This document shows positions 49,927 to 59,704 of a stretch of 64,000 nt of DNA, piece by piece. Every line of letters starts with the position of its first letter. Position 1 is the stretch's first letter. Source of the DNA: Paracoccaceae bacterium (GTDB lineage Bacteria > Pseudomonadota > Alphaproteobacteria > Rhodobacterales > Rhodobacteraceae); contig JACVZW010000059.1 of assembly GCA_014654775.1 (NCBI GenBank), forward strand, positions 165,219 to 229,218. The letters are read 5' to 3'. Under the pieces are notes generated by a model. That model was not told the origin of the DNA. It saw only the letters and a program-made list of their open reading frames with translations, and ran no database searches. Both the position numbers and the translations under genes were made by a program.

Positions 49927-50787
49927 CTATCCCTTTTCTACGGGCAAATCGTCGTACATGCCCCATTCGGACCATGAGCCGTCATAAAGGCTGTGGTTCC
50001 TATGGCCGATCCGTTCCAGCGCCAGCGACAGGATCGCCGCCGTAACGCCTGACCCGCAGGTGGTGATGGCGGGTTTGGTGAGGTTCACCCCTGCCGCTTC
50101 GAAGGTGGCGCGCAGGTCGGCGACGGATTTCATCGTGCCGTCGGCGTTCAGCAGTGTGGCGAAGGGCAGGTTCTTCGAGCCTGGGATGTGGCCTGCGCGC
50201 AGGCCGGGGCGGGGTTCGGGGGCCTCGCCCTTGAAGCGGGCGGAGGAGCGGGCATCAAGGATTTCAGCCTCGCGCAGCTTGGAGGAATGGGCCACTTGCG
50301 TGACGTCCTTGACCAGCTGGTTCTGGCGGCTGACGGTCATGTGGCGGTCCTTGACGATCGGAGCGAGGTCCTCGACCTCGCGCCCCTCGGTGCGCCATTT
50401 GGGGAAGCCACCATCGAGGACGGCGACGTCGGTCTTGCCCATCAGGCGGAAGGTCCACCAGACGCGGGCAGCGGAGAAGAGACCGGCGCCATCGTAGATG
50501 ACAACCTGATGCCCGTCGCCCACGCCCATGGCGCGCATGCGGGACATGAACTTCTCGGTCGGTGGGGCCATGTGGGGCAGGGCGGAGCGCTGGTCCGAAA
50601 TCTCGTCGATGTCGAAGAAGCGCGCGCCGGGGATATGGGCGGCGGTGTATTCGGCGCGCGGGTCGCGGCCCGCATCGGGGAGGTACCACGAGGCATCAAG
50701 GATGCGCAGGTCGGGGTCGCGCAGATGGGCGGCGAGCCAGTCGGTGGAAACAAGGGTCTTGGGATCGTCGGTCACGGGGTTCGTCAC
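49927..50787 (-). CDS. 3-mercaptopyruvate/thiosulfate sulfurtransferase (SseA type)
   Basis: A 286-residue protein with two rhodanese domains. The C-terminal active loop is TTCGSGVTAAILSLAL with Cys244; CGSGVT marks the mercaptopyruvate type. The N-terminal domain has RILDASWYLPDAGRDPRAEY and HIPGARFFDIDEISD. GTG 50787 is preferred because GGAGG lies just upstream; a longer frame adds a low-complexity leader. It is followed four bases later by the aminotransferase gene, probably in one unit. Confidence 0.92.
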   Translation of the reverse strand: MTNPVTDDPKTLVSTDWLAAHLRDPDLRILDASWYLPDAGRDPRAEYTAAHIPGARFFDIDEISDQRSALPHMAPPTEKFMSRMRAMGVGDGHQVVIYDGAGLFSAARVWWTFRLMGKTDVAVLDGGFPKWRTEGREVEDLAPIVKDRHMTVSRQNQLVKDVTQVAHSSKLREAEILDARSSARFKGEAPEPRPGLRAGHIPGSKNLPFATLLNADGTMKSVADLRATFEAAGVNLTKPAITTCGSGVTAAILSLALERIGHRNHSLYDGSWSEWGMYDDLPVEKG

Positions 50788-50902
50788 GGGGGCCTCCGGC
50801 CTTGCGGTCTGGGGGCAAGTAGCGGGATCGGGCCTTTGTGGCAAGGGCGGGGCGGGGTTTGGCGCGGAAATCGGGGCGAATTTCCGGCGTCCGGGGCTGG
50901 CC

Positions 50903-50944
50903 AAAATTCTTCGAAGAATTTTGCAAATTCCTTCGAAGGAATTT
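50903..50944. repeat. Two adjacent perfect 20-bp AT-rich palindromes
   Basis: AAAATTCTTCGAAGAATTTT (50903-50922) and AAATTCCTTCGAAGGAATTT (50925-50944) are separated by GC, with CCA and TTTGG-type flanks that extend the symmetry. They lie just past the smpB stop codon and before the sulfurtransferase gene on the reverse strand. They could terminate smpB transcription or be a recognition element. Confidence 0.75.
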
Positions 50945-50947
50945 GGC

Positions 50948-51427
50948 TCAGTCGCGCTTGGACATCTTGAGGAGCCGCGCCTTTTCGCGGTCCCAGTCGC
51001 GCTTGGCGCTGGTTTCGCGCTTGTCGGCCAGTTTCTTGCCCTTGGCGATGCCGAGCTTGACCTTCACGATGCCGCGGTCGTTGAAGTACATCTTGATGGG
51101 CACGATGGTCATGCCTTCGCGTGCGGTGGCGTTCCAGAGGCGCGAGAGTTCCTTCTTGCTGACCAAGAGCTTGCGGCGGCGGCGTTCCTCGTGCCCCCAG
51201 GTTTTGGCCTGAAGGTAAGGCGCGATATAGCCGTTGATGAGCCAGAGTTCGCCGCCTTCGACGGAGGCATAGCTTTCGCCGATGTTGGAGCCGCCTTGGC
51301 GCAGGCTTTTGACCTCGGACCCTTGCAGGATGATGCCCGCCTCCAGATCGCTTTCGATGTGGTAGTCGAAGCGGGCGCGGCGGTTTTCCGCGATCAGTTT
51401 GGAATTGGGATCGGATTTCGTGGCCAT
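50948..51427 (-). CDS. smpB: SsrA-binding protein SmpB
   Basis: A 159-residue tmRNA-binding protein needed for trans-translation. Conserved features are [30 protein letters not shown] and [20 protein letters not shown] at the core, and the [15 protein letters not shown] region with the basic C-terminal tail that enters the ribosomal A site. The length is as expected. It follows the EamA gene on the same strand after a 39-base gap, so may share the dapA transcript. Confidence 0.97.
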   Translation of the reverse strand: MATKSDPNSKLIAENRRARFDYHIESDLEAGIILQGSEVKSLRQGGSNIGESYASVEGGELWLINGYIAPYLQAKTWGHEERRRRKLLVSKKELSRLWNATAREGMTIVPIKMYFNDRGIVKVKLGIAKGKKLADKRETSAKRDWDREKARLLKMSKRD

Positions 51428-51466
51428 GATCCGCCCGAGATAGGCGAAGGGGGGCGCGGAGTCCAG

Positions 51467-52342
51467 TTATGCCCGGCGGGACCGGGTGAGGGTATAGAGA
51501 CCGGAGGCCACGATGAGGGCGGAGCCCGCAAGGGTAAGGGCGTCGGGGCGTTCGTGGAAGACGAGGATGCCGATGAGCATCGCGAAGACGAGGCGGGTGT
51601 AGCGGAAGGGGGTGACGACGGAGACTTCACCGGTTCGCATCGCCAGTGTGAGGGCGTTGTAGGCGAAGATGCCGAAGACCGTCATGCCCGCCAGCAGGGC
51701 AAGCGCCCTGGGGTCCGGCATCCGCGCCCCGCCCGTGACGGCGAGGATGATGGCCCCGGCCACGGCAAGCATGGCCATGCCGATCAGGCCGAGTTGGCGG
51801 TTGGAGAGGGCTGGGGGCGCGGCGCGGGTGGCAAGGTCGCGGCCTGCGAAGCCCAGCATGCCTGCCACAGTGACGAGGGAGAGCAGGGTGAAGCCTTCGA
51901 CACCGGGGCGTAGGATGAGGAGGACGCCCGCGAAGCCCACGGTGATCGCCGCCCAGCGCCGCCAGCCGACCCTTTCGCCGAAGAGGAGCGCCGCGCCCGC
52001 GACGACGACAAGGGGGGTGGCCTGCAGGATCGCCGAGGCGGTGGAAAGCGGCGTCAGGGCGACGGCGAGGGAGTAGAAGAGGCGGCCCGCCACCTCGAAG
52101 CTGGAGCGGATCAGCAGGGGGCGGGAGAGAAGGGCGGGGTGGAGGAGGGTTTCACCCGCGCCTTTGGTCAGGACCGCGAAGAAGGCAGTCCCGGCAAGGC
52201 CGAAGATCAGGAGCGCTTGGCCCAAGGGGATATGGGCGGTGACGGATTTGAGGAACATGTCCTCGACCGCGAAGCCCGCCATGGCGGCAACCATCCAGAG
52301 CGACCCGCGCAGGTTGGCGCTGCGCGGGGCTTTTGACGTCAC
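51467..52342 (-). CDS. EamA/DMT-family transporter
   Basis: A 291-residue membrane protein with about ten helices in two EamA repeats. The second half has [18 protein letters not shown] at its end. The GTG start overlaps the dapA stop in GTGA, so translation is coupled. Such linkage to dapA could suggest export of lysine or related amino acids, but this is a guess from position. Confidence 0.85.
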   Translation of the reverse strand: MTSKAPRSANLRGSLWMVAAMAGFAVEDMFLKSVTAHIPLGQALLIFGLAGTAFFAVLTKGAGETLLHPALLSRPLLIRSSFEVAGRLFYSLAVALTPLSTASAILQATPLVVVAGAALLFGERVGWRRWAAITVGFAGVLLILRPGVEGFTLLSLVTVAGMLGFAGRDLATRAAPPALSNRQLGLIGMAMLAVAGAIILAVTGGARMPDPRALALLAGMTVFGIFAYNALTLAMRTGEVSVVTPFRYTRLVFAMLIGILVFHERPDALTLAGSALIVASGLYTLTRSRRA

Positions 52343-53211
52343 AGGATGCCTGCGTGTTCCATTGCGGCCCTGATGCGGGCCTTGGTGGCGTCGGTCAGGC
52401 CGACGAGGGGCAGGCGCACCTCTTCGGTGCAGCGGCCAAGGAGGGAGAGGCCGTATTTGGCCCCTGCGAGGCCGGGTTCAAGGAAGATCGCCTCGTGCAG
52501 GGGCATCAGGCGGTCTTGGTATTCAAGCGCCTTGCGGTAGTCGCCTGCCAGCGTGGCTTGCTGGAATTCGGCGCAGAGTTTGGGGGCGACGTTGGCCGTG
52601 ACCGAGATACAGCCCGTGCCGCCATGGGCGTTGAAACCCAGCGCGGTGGCGTCTTCGCCCGACAGCTGGATGAAATCCGGGCCGCAGGAGGCGCGCTGCA
52701 TCGAGACACGCTCGATCTTTCCGGTCGCATCCTTGACCCCGATGATGCGGGGGAGTTGCGCGAGCTTGCCCATGGTTTCCGGCGACATGTCTACGACCGA
52801 GCGGCCGGGGATGTTGTAGATGACGATGGGCAGGGCGCAGCAATCATGCAGCGCGGTGTAATGCGCGATAAGCCCTGCCTGCGTGGGTTTGTTGTAATAG
52901 GGCGTGACGACGAGGGCGGCGTTGGCGCCCACCCGTTCGGCATGCTGGATCAGGCGGATGCCTTCGACGGTGTTGTTGGAACCTGCGCCCGCGATGACCG
53001 GAACGCGGCCTGCGGCGAATGTCACCACCGCCTCTACCACCGCCTCATGTTCTTCGTGCGACAGGGTCGGGCTTTCTCCGGTGGTGCCCACGGGGACAAG
53101 GCCGGTGGAACCCTGTTCGATCTGCCAGTCGACAAGTTTTTTCAGCGTGTCCAGATCAAGTTCGCCGTTTTTGAACGGCGTTACCAAGGCGGGAATGGAC
53201 CCTTGGATCAT
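52339..53211 (-). CDS. dapA: 4-hydroxy-tetrahydrodipicolinate synthase
   Basis: DapA condenses aspartate semialdehyde and pyruvate in the first committed step of lysine/DAP synthesis. The 290-residue TIM barrel has [16 protein letters not shown] (binding loop), [10 protein letters not shown] with the catalytic tyrosine, [11 protein letters not shown] and the Schiff-base lysine in IIGVKDATG. It starts at 53211 and is followed by a coupled EamA gene and smpB. Divergent from the soluble transglycosylase gene. Confidence 0.96.
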   Translation of the reverse strand: MIQGSIPALVTPFKNGELDLDTLKKLVDWQIEQGSTGLVPVGTTGESPTLSHEEHEAVVEAVVTFAAGRVPVIAGAGSNNTVEGIRLIQHAERVGANAALVVTPYYNKPTQAGLIAHYTALHDCCALPIVIYNIPGRSVVDMSPETMGKLAQLPRIIGVKDATGKIERVSMQRASCGPDFIQLSGEDATALGFNAHGGTGCISVTANVAPKLCAEFQQATLAGDYRKALEYQDRLMPLHEAIFLEPGLAGAKYGLSLLGRCTEEVRLPLVGLTDATKARIRAAMEHAGIL

Positions 53212-53381
53212 GGCACGCGTCTCCTGTGTCTGGGCGAGGGTCGCCCGGTTGCAAACGCGCCCTTCCTAGCCCTGTGGCAAGGCCTTGCCAAGTGGGGCAG
53301 GTGTTGACGTGCTTGTGGGTTGCGGGGGGCGGCGGGGTGCGGCAGACTCTGCCCCAAGGATCACGAAAACCTACAAGAACG

Positions 53382-55337
53382 ATGATCGGGCAGATGATGG
53401 CAAGGACGCGCCGCCTCGGGTGGCTATTTTCGGCATTTTTGATGGTGGCCCCGGTCGGGGCGATGGCCGGGGCGGCGGATGCGCTGCGGGCCGGGCTGGA
53501 CCGTGCGGCGGCGGGCGATTGGGCGGGCGCGGTGGCGTCGGCGCAGGGCGGAGGGCAGGTGGCGGCCGACATCATCGAATGGCAGCGGCTGCGCGCGGGC
53601 GAGGGGCGGCTGGGGGAGTACGAGGATTTCCTTGCGCGGCGGGCGGATTGGCCGGGCATGCCGCTGTTGAAGGAGAAGGGCGAGGAGGCGGTGGCACGGT
53701 CCACCGATCCCAGCCGCGTGGTGGCCTATTTTGGCGCCGGATTGCCCGAGACGGCGGAAGGGTCGCTGGCGCTGATCAAGGCGCTGCGGGCCTTGGGGCG
53801 GGGCGAGGCAGCGGAGGCGGAGGCCTTTCGCGCATGGACCGAGTTGCCCTTTGGGGCCGAGGAAGAGGCGGAAATCCTTGGGCTTTATGGCGATGCCCTG
53901 AAGGTGGCGCATGAGGTGCGGCTGGATCGGCTGCTGTGGCAGGACCGGGTGGCAGAGGCCAAACGGATGTTGCCGCGGGTGGGAGCGGGGTGGCAGGCCT
54001 TGGCGCAGGCGCGGATGGCGCTGCGGGCGGATGCGGATGGGGTGAATGCCCTGATTGAGAAGGTTCCGGCATCGCTGCAGGCCGATCCGGGGCTGGCTTA
54101 TGAGCGGTTTGATTGGCGTCTGCGCCGGGACCGCGATGATGACGCGGCGGAGCTGGTGATCGCGCAGTCGCAGAGTGCTGCGAGCTTGGGCGATCCGGCG
54201 GTCTGGGGGGATCGGCGGGGGGCGCTGGCGCGGGCCTTGCTGCGGGCAGACAAGCCCAAGGCGGCCTATCGCGTGGCATCCAGCCATTTCCTGACGGAAG
54301 GCAGCGACTATGCCGATCTGGAATTCCTGTCGGGCTTCATCGCGCTGCGCAAGCTGGGGGATGCCGATACCGCGTTGCGCCATTTCCGGAACCTGCGGGA
54401 AGGGGTGGCGACGCCCATTTCCGTGAGCCGGGCGCATTACTGGGCGGGACGGGCGCTGCTGGCGGCGGGGGATCGCGCGGGCGGGACGGCGGAGTTGCAG
54501 CAGGCGGCGCAGCATCACACGGCCTATTACGGGCTGCTGGCGGCAGAGGCGCTGGGCCAATCGCTGGACCCGTCGCTTTTGTCGCAAGCGCGGCCTGCGG
54601 ATTGGCGGGGGGCGGGGTTTGCGTCCTCTTCCGTGCTGGAGGCGGCGATGCTGTTGAGCCGGGCGGGGGATCGGACGCTGTCGAAACGGTTCTTCCTGCA
54701 TCTGGCGGAAAGTCTGAACGGGGCGGAACTGGATCAGTTGGCCGATCTGGCGCTGCAGATGGACGAGCCGCATATCGCGGTGGTCGTGGCCAAGCAGGCG
54801 GCGGAGCGGGGGATCATCCTGCCGCGCGCCTATTTCCCGGTGCCGGATTTCGTGCCGGGCGAGGGGATCGGGGTTAGCCGGGCGCTGGCTTTGGCTATTG
54901 CGCGGCGGGAGTCGGAGTTCGATCCGGCGGCACGGTCGGCGGCGGATGCGCGGGGGTTGATGCAGGTGCTGCCGTCGACGGCAAAGCTGGTCGCGCCGCG
55001 CGTGGGGCTGGTCTATGACGCGGGGCGGTTGAACGATCCCGGCTATAACGTGCGGATCGGCACGGGCTATCTGGCGGAATTGGTGGAACAATTCGGGCCT
55101 TCGGTGGCGCTGATCGCGTCGGGTTACAACGCCGGGCCGGGGCGGCCCAAGCGGTGGATGGGGATGTTCGGCGATCCGCGCGATGCATCGGTGGATGTGA
55201 TCGATTGGGTGGAGATGATCCCCTTCACCGAAACGCGGACCTATGTGATGCGGGTGACGGAGAGCCTTGTCATCTATCGCGCGATCCTGAGGGGGTCTGT
55301 CGGGCCGGTGGATGTGACGGGGGAACTTCGCGGGTAG
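53382..55337 (+). CDS. Soluble lytic murein transglycosylase
   Basis: A 651-residue periplasmic enzyme. A signal peptide covers residues about 1-33 (LGWLFSAFLMVAPVGAMAGAA). A long alpha-superhelix (about 35-490) precedes the C-terminal SLT domain, with the catalytic glutamate in AIARRESEFDPAARSAADARGLMQVLPSTA and a terminal YNAGPGRPKRW. This matches Slt70-like proteins. ATG 53382 is chosen, with ATG 53394 and 53397 as alternatives. It diverges from dapA across 170 bases. Confidence 0.92.
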   Translation: MIGQMMARTRRLGWLFSAFLMVAPVGAMAGAADALRAGLDRAAAGDWAGAVASAQGGGQVAADIIEWQRLRAGEGRLGEYEDFLARRADWPGMPLLKEKGEEAVARSTDPSRVVAYFGAGLPETAEGSLALIKALRALGRGEAAEAEAFRAWTELPFGAEEEAEILGLYGDALKVAHEVRLDRLLWQDRVAEAKRMLPRVGAGWQALAQARMALRADADGVNALIEKVPASLQADPGLAYERFDWRLRRDRDDDAAELVIAQSQSAASLGDPAVWGDRRGALARALLRADKPKAAYRVASSHFLTEGSDYADLEFLSGFIALRKLGDADTALRHFRNLREGVATPISVSRAHYWAGRALLAAGDRAGGTAELQQAAQHHTAYYGLLAAEALGQSLDPSLLSQARPADWRGAGFASSSVLEAAMLLSRAGDRTLSKRFFLHLAESLNGAELDQLADLALQMDEPHIAVVVAKQAAERGIILPRAYFPVPDFVPGEGIGVSRALALAIARRESEFDPAARSAADARGLMQVLPSTAKLVAPRVGLVYDAGRLNDPGYNVRIGTGYLAELVEQFGPSVALIASGYNAGPGRPKRWMGMFGDPRDASVDVIDWVEMIPFTETRTYVMRVTESLVIYRAILRGSVGPVDVTGELRG

Positions 55338-55427
55338 GGGGGAGTCTGTTCCCGACCCGCGCTGTCGCGCCTGATGCAGACGGGGATGGCCTTTGGATGC
55401 GCAAATTGCACAAATTTGTGACAGATC

Positions 55428-56663
55428 ATGGCCACCCGATACCTTCCCCTCTTCCTGCGCCACAGCCCCACGCCGAGGGTGGAGGATTTCGCCCTGCTGG
55501 CGGGGATCGAGGCGACGGTACGGGGGGTGCTGATCTCGGCCATGCCTCTGGTCGTCTATGAGGGGCTGGGCAGCGCGGAGGCGACGTCGAGCGCCTATTT
55601 CTGGGCTGGGATCGTGGCGCTGGTCTGGGGCCTGCTGGTGCCGTGGTTCACGCGGCATGTGCCGCGGCGGTGGATGTATACGGCGGGCTGCTTGCTCTAT
55701 CTGGTGGGGATGGCGCTGGCGGTGATGGCCACGCCGGTGACAGTGCCGCTGGCGGTGATGTGTCTGGCGAGCGCGACGGCGACGACCTTTGTCTGTTTCA
55801 ACGCCTATGTCCTTGATTACATTGATCGTACCGATCTGGGGCGGAGCCAATCCACGCAGATGGTCTATGCGGCGGGGCCTTGGGCCATTGGGCCGATGAC
55901 GGGGGTGTGGCTGCATGATTGGTGGGCGCCGGCGCCCTTTCTGCTGGCGGGGGCAGTGGCGGTGCTGCTGCTGGTGGTGTTCTGGGTGCTGCGGCTGGGG
56001 AACGGCAAGCAGATCCAACGGGCCAAGGGGCCTGCGCTGAACCCCTTGGCCTATTTGGGGCGGTTCTTCCGCCAACCCCGGCTGATCGCAGGGTGGATGT
56101 TCGCCGTGATGCGGTCCTGCGGGTGGTGGGTCTATGTGGTCTATCTGCCGATCTTCTGCATCGAGAGCGGTCTGGGTGACAAGGTGGGGGGTGTGGCTCT
56201 GTCCATCTCGAACGCGCTGTTGTTCATTTCGCCTTTGATGCTGCGCTATGCGCGGCGGACTTCGGTGCGGCGGGCGGTGCGGATGGCCTTTGGCCTGTGC
56301 GGGCTGTTCTTTGTGGTGAGCGCGGCCTTTGCGCCGATGCCATGGGTGGCGGTGTTGGCGATGATGGTGGCGTCGGTCTTTCTGGTGCTCTTGGATGTGG
56401 TGGGCGGGCTGCCCTTCCTGATGGCGGTGAAACCGTCGGAGCGGACGGAAATGTCTGCGGTTTACAGCAGCTTCCGCGATGTGAGCGGCATCCTGACACC
56501 GGCGGCGGCCTGGGTCGTGCTGGTGCCCTTCGGCGCGCCGCTGGCGGCGTTTTTCGCGGTGACGGGGGTGGGGATGGCCGGGGCTTATGCCGTCGCGTCG
56601 CGGCTGCATCCGCGGTTGGGGACGCTACGCCCGTCGCATGGGCGACCCTTTGCGGGGGAATGA
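55428..56663 (+). CDS. Major facilitator superfamily transporter
   Basis: A 411-residue membrane protein with about twelve helices and the charged loop FTRHVPRRWMYTAG between helices 2 and 3. It follows the transglycosylase after a 90-base gap. The gap holds the AT-rich GCAAATTGCACAAATTTGTG, which may be an operator. The substrate cannot be inferred; I see no drug-pump motif strong enough to call. It converges with mcd. Confidence 0.83.
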   Translation: MATRYLPLFLRHSPTPRVEDFALLAGIEATVRGVLISAMPLVVYEGLGSAEATSSAYFWAGIVALVWGLLVPWFTRHVPRRWMYTAGCLLYLVGMALAVMATPVTVPLAVMCLASATATTFVCFNAYVLDYIDRTDLGRSQSTQMVYAAGPWAIGPMTGVWLHDWWAPAPFLLAGAVAVLLLVVFWVLRLGNGKQIQRAKGPALNPLAYLGRFFRQPRLIAGWMFAVMRSCGWWVYVVYLPIFCIESGLGDKVGGVALSISNALLFISPLMLRYARRTSVRRAVRMAFGLCGLFFVVSAAFAPMPWVAVLAMMVASVFLVLLDVVGGLPFLMAVKPSERTEMSAVYSSFRDVSGILTPAAAWVVLVPFGAPLAAFFAVTGVGMAGAYAVASRLHPRLGTLRPSHGRPFAGE

Positions 56664-56757
56664 GGGGGCGAAATCCCGCGCAGATATCGTCACGATCTTT
56701 GCGCCAAAGATCGCTTTCCTTAAGGCGAGGTTAACGTGGCGGACGGCCCCTCGCGTG

Positions 56758-56790
56758 AAAAAACGCGGGCCGGGGGGCCGGTCCGCGTTT
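56758..56790 (-). terminator. Terminator for mcd
   Basis: On the reverse strand an AAACGCGG stem, a GC-rich inner stem and CCGCGTTTTTTC form a hairpin followed by six T. It lies 29 bases beyond the mcd stop. Confidence 0.75.
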
Positions 56791-56819
56791 CATGGGTCAT
56801 CCTGACGGAGACAGGTTAA

Positions 56820-58487
56820 TCAATCCAGAAGGCGACGGGCGATGACCTGCGCCTGAATTTCGGCAGCCCCTTCGAAGATGTTCAGGATGCGCGCGTCGCA
56901 GAGGATGCGGCTGATCTGGTATTCCAGCGCAAAGCCGTTGCCGCCATGGATCTGCAGCGCATTGTCGGCGCTGGCCCATGCCACGCGGGCGCCGAGGAGT
57001 TTGGCCATCCCGGCCTCCAGATCGCAGCGCTTGTCGTGGTCCTTCTGCCATGCGGAGAAATAGGTGAGCTGGCGGGCGACCATGATTTCCACCGCCATCA
57101 TGGCAAGCTTGCCTGCGACGCGGGGGAATTCGATCAGGGATTTGCCGAATTGCTTGCGGTCTTCGGCGTATTTCATGCCGACTTCCAGCGCGGACTGGGC
57201 CACGCCCACGGCGCGGGCGGCGGTCTGGATGCGGGCGGATTCGAAGGTCTGCATCAGCTGCTTGAAGCCCTGACCTTCGACGCCGCCGAGAAGGTTTTCG
57301 CCCTTCACTTTGAAATCGTCGAAGTTGACGGTGTATTCCTTCATGCCGCGATAGCCGAGCACCTCAATCTCGCCGCCCGAAAGCCCTTGATCCACAAAGG
57401 GGGTTTCGTCCGTGCCGGGGGTTTTTTCGGCAAGGAACATGGACAGGCCGCGATAATCGGTCGTGCCGTCGATGGTGCGGGCGAGGACCGTCATCACATG
57501 GGTGCGGGCGGCGTGGGTGATCCAGGTCTTGTTGCCGTTGACCACCCAGTCGTCACCATCGCGGCGGGCGCGGGTGCGCAGGGAGCCGAGGTCGGAGCCG
57601 GTGTTGGGTTCGGTGAAGACGGCGGTCGGAAGGATTTCACCCGAGGCGAGCTTCGGCAGCCACTTCGCCTTCTGGTCGGGCGTGCCGCCGCAGAGGATGA
57701 GTTCGGCGGCAATCTCGCTGCGCGTGCCGAGGGAGCCCACGCCGATATAGCCGCGCGAGAGTTCTTCGGAGACCACCACCATGCTGGCCTTGGACAGGCC
57801 AAAGCCGGCGAATTCTTCGGGGATCGTCAGGCCGAAGACGCCCATTTCGGCAAGGGAGTCGATGATCTCCATCGGAATCAACTCGTCCTTGAGGTGCCAT
57901 TCATGGGCGTAGGGGACGACCTTGTCGTCGGCGAAGCGGCGGAACTGGTCGCGGATCATCTCCAGCTCTTCATCGAGGCCGGAGGCGCCGAAGGTGGCGC
58001 GGCCGTGATTGTCGCGCATCAGCGCGACGAGGCGGGTGCGGGCGGCGGCGGTGTTGCCTCGGGCCATGAGGGCCACCGCCGCCGCGCCGGGCTGGGCCGG
58101 GGTGAGGCCGAGGTCCTGCAAGCGCGCGACCTCTCCCTGGCTCATGGAAATGCCGCCGTGGATCTGGTTGAGATATTCGCCATAGGCGATCTGGAGGAGA
58201 AGCGACTCCATTTCCGAAAATTGGCCAGCGGCGTCGAGGCGCAGCGCCCAAGCCTGCATCTGGCGCAGGGATTCAGTATAGGTGGCAAGCCATGCCAGCG
58301 CATGGGCCGCATATTGGTGGTCTTCCAGCGCCTGCGACGAGACCTTGCCCGCCACGGTGACCATGCCGCGCAGGTTTTCGCGGGCATCATGAAAGATCGC
58401 CTCCACTTCGGGGAGCGCTTCGGCGGTGAGGCCGAGGAGATCGGCAAGGAGGGGCGAGGCGGTCATCGGCTGGCCATCGTGCGGCAT
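56820..58487 (-). CDS. mcd: (2S)-methylsuccinyl-CoA dehydrogenase
   Basis: A 555-residue acyl-CoA dehydrogenase, far longer than the ordinary 380 residues because of an N-terminal helical domain of about 160 residues (ALAWLATYTESLRQMQAWALRL, EYLNQIHGGISMSQGEVARL). That extension is typical of Mcd in Rhodobacter, which forms mesaconyl-CoA in the ethylmalonyl-CoA pathway of acetate assimilation. The dehydrogenase core holds TEPNTGSDLGSLRTRA, NKTWITHAA and ALQIHGGNGFALEYQISR. The start at 58487 gives MPHDGQPMTAS; ATG 58466 is an alternative. No other pathway genes (ccr, ecm) are near. Confidence 0.85.
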   Translation of the reverse strand: MPHDGQPMTASPLLADLLGLTAEALPEVEAIFHDARENLRGMVTVAGKVSSQALEDHQYAAHALAWLATYTESLRQMQAWALRLDAAGQFSEMESLLLQIAYGEYLNQIHGGISMSQGEVARLQDLGLTPAQPGAAAVALMARGNTAAARTRLVALMRDNHGRATFGASGLDEELEMIRDQFRRFADDKVVPYAHEWHLKDELIPMEIIDSLAEMGVFGLTIPEEFAGFGLSKASMVVVSEELSRGYIGVGSLGTRSEIAAELILCGGTPDQKAKWLPKLASGEILPTAVFTEPNTGSDLGSLRTRARRDGDDWVVNGNKTWITHAARTHVMTVLARTIDGTTDYRGLSMFLAEKTPGTDETPFVDQGLSGGEIEVLGYRGMKEYTVNFDDFKVKGENLLGGVEGQGFKQLMQTFESARIQTAARAVGVAQSALEVGMKYAEDRKQFGKSLIEFPRVAGKLAMMAVEIMVARQLTYFSAWQKDHDKRCDLEAGMAKLLGARVAWASADNALQIHGGNGFALEYQISRILCDARILNIFEGAAEIQAQVIARRLLD

Positions 58488-58889
58488 GGTGGGCACCTTC
58501 GGGGCATCATTCTGCGGTTGCGAGAGAGGTAGGCTGTTTGCAGTCGCAGAGCAACTTAATTTCGCGTGGAAAAGATCAAGTGAAGGAAAATGTCGCAGCG
58601 GAATTTTGTGGTGTGGCGGACGGGGGAAGCGGGCGGGTTTTTCGGGCCGCAGAGGAAAGTCGGGGCAAGCTGTTGCGGGCGTTGGATTAATCCGCGGTTT
58701 CAGGATGAATCGGCTGTGCCCTGTTTTGTGCCGCCTTTTGTGCCGCAAACTGTGGGCACGCAGCGCACGGTGATCGGGCGTTAACCTTACCGTGCTGTTG
58801 CGGCGCAGGGCGTGAGTCGGGCGCTGTGCGGGGGCTTGGCATCCCGCCGGGGGCGGGGCATGGTCCGGAGCGCGAGCGGGGGATGCGGC
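58488..58889. other. 402-bp divergent intergenic region
   Basis: The region between mcd and the TauE gene holds an AT-rich stretch (about 58545-58600), then the second copy of the 104-bp repeat. It probably contains the mcd promoter on the left. No additional ORF is supported. Confidence 0.6.
58683..58786 (+). repeat. Dispersed 104-bp intergenic repeat, copy 2 (12-bp periodic TGTG)
   Basis: The boundaries TGGATTAAT and GTTAACC are the same distance apart as at 9928-10031. TGTG lies at 58715, 58727, 58739 and 58751, again at 12-base steps, and CGGCTGTGCCCTGTTTTGTG is identical. The right part (58755-58779) is more diverged. It lies between divergent genes, unlike copy 1. Confidence 0.75.
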
Positions 58890-59657
58890 ATGGACTGGGC
58901 GATGGCGGGGATGGAGCCTGCCGCCTTCTGGGCGGCGATGGCGGTGACGCTGTTCGCGGGTTTCGTGAAGGGGGCGGTGGGCTTTGCCATGCCCCTGATC
59001 ATGGTGTCGGCCTTCAGTGCCTTCTTGCCGCCGGAGATGGCGGTGGCGGGGCTGATCCTGCCGACGCTGATCACCAACATGTCGCAAGCCACGCGGCAGG
59101 GGATCGGGGCGGCGTGGGCTTCGGTGAAGACCTATCGGCGGTTCCTGATCGGGACGGTGGTGTTCATCCTGATCTCGGCCCCTTTCCTGACGGTGATCCC
59201 GCGAACGGCCTATCTGCTGGTGCTGGGGGTGCCGGTGACGGCCTTTGCGGCGGCCCAGTTGATGGGGGTGCCGCTGGCTCTGCCGCTGCGGCACCGGGCG
59301 CGGGCGGAATGGGGCTTGGGGGTTCTGGGCGGGCTGTTCGGCGGGGTGTCGGGCATCTGGGGGCCGCCGCTTCTGGTCTATCTCTTGTCGATCGGGGCGG
59401 AGAAGGTGGAGACCGTGCGGGTACAGGGCGTGGTGTTCCTGATCGGGGCGGTGGCGCTGCTGATCGCGCATCTGCGGACGGGCGTGGCGGATGCGGCGAG
59501 CCTTGGCTTTTCGGCGGCGCTGGTGGTGCCCGCGATGGTGGGGATGATGGTCGGCTACCGCGTGCAGGACCGGCTGGATCAGGCGCGGTTCCGGCGCTGG
59601 ACCCAAGGATTGCTGGTGCTGACGGGGCTGAACCTTGTCCGGCAGGCAGTGATGTGA
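58890..59657 (+). CDS. TauE/SafE-family sulfite exporter-like permease
   Basis: A 255-residue membrane protein with about eight helices. GFVKGAVGFAMPLIMVSAFSA and GGLFGGVSGIWGPPLLVYLLS are the two repeated glycine-rich motifs of TauE/SafE proteins, which move sulfoacetate, sulfite or organic anions. The start ATG 58890 is preceded by GGGGGA. Its 3' end is followed by two palindromic repeats. Substrate unknown. Confidence 0.88.
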   Translation: MDWAMAGMEPAAFWAAMAVTLFAGFVKGAVGFAMPLIMVSAFSAFLPPEMAVAGLILPTLITNMSQATRQGIGAAWASVKTYRRFLIGTVVFILISAPFLTVIPRTAYLLVLGVPVTAFAAAQLMGVPLALPLRHRARAEWGLGVLGGLFGGVSGIWGPPLLVYLLSIGAEKVETVRVQGVVFLIGAVALLIAHLRTGVADAASLGFSAALVVPAMVGMMVGYRVQDRLDQARFRRWTQGLLVLTGLNLVRQAVM

Positions 59658-59658
59658 G

Positions 59659-59690
59659 GCGTAGGATGGGCAATATTGCCCATCCTACGC
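59659..59690. repeat. Palindromic repeat, copy 2 (GTAGGATGGGC arms)
   Basis: A perfect 32-bp palindrome whose arms begin GCGTAGGATGGGCAAT. It starts one base past the TauE stop codon and could act as terminator for TauE or pckA (convergent). Confidence 0.75.
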
Positions 59691-59704
59691 GGTGAGGTCG
59701 GTGG

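Noticed and set aside
53424..56609. 1061-codon reverse-strand open frame, the longest in the window
   Set aside because: Antisense of the soluble transglycosylase and MFS genes. The absence of stops results from high GC at third codon positions.
58488..59606. N-terminal extension of the mcd frame to 928 codons
   Set aside because: The extra part is antisense to the TauE gene and crosses the intergenic repeat; Mcd ends at its normal length without it.
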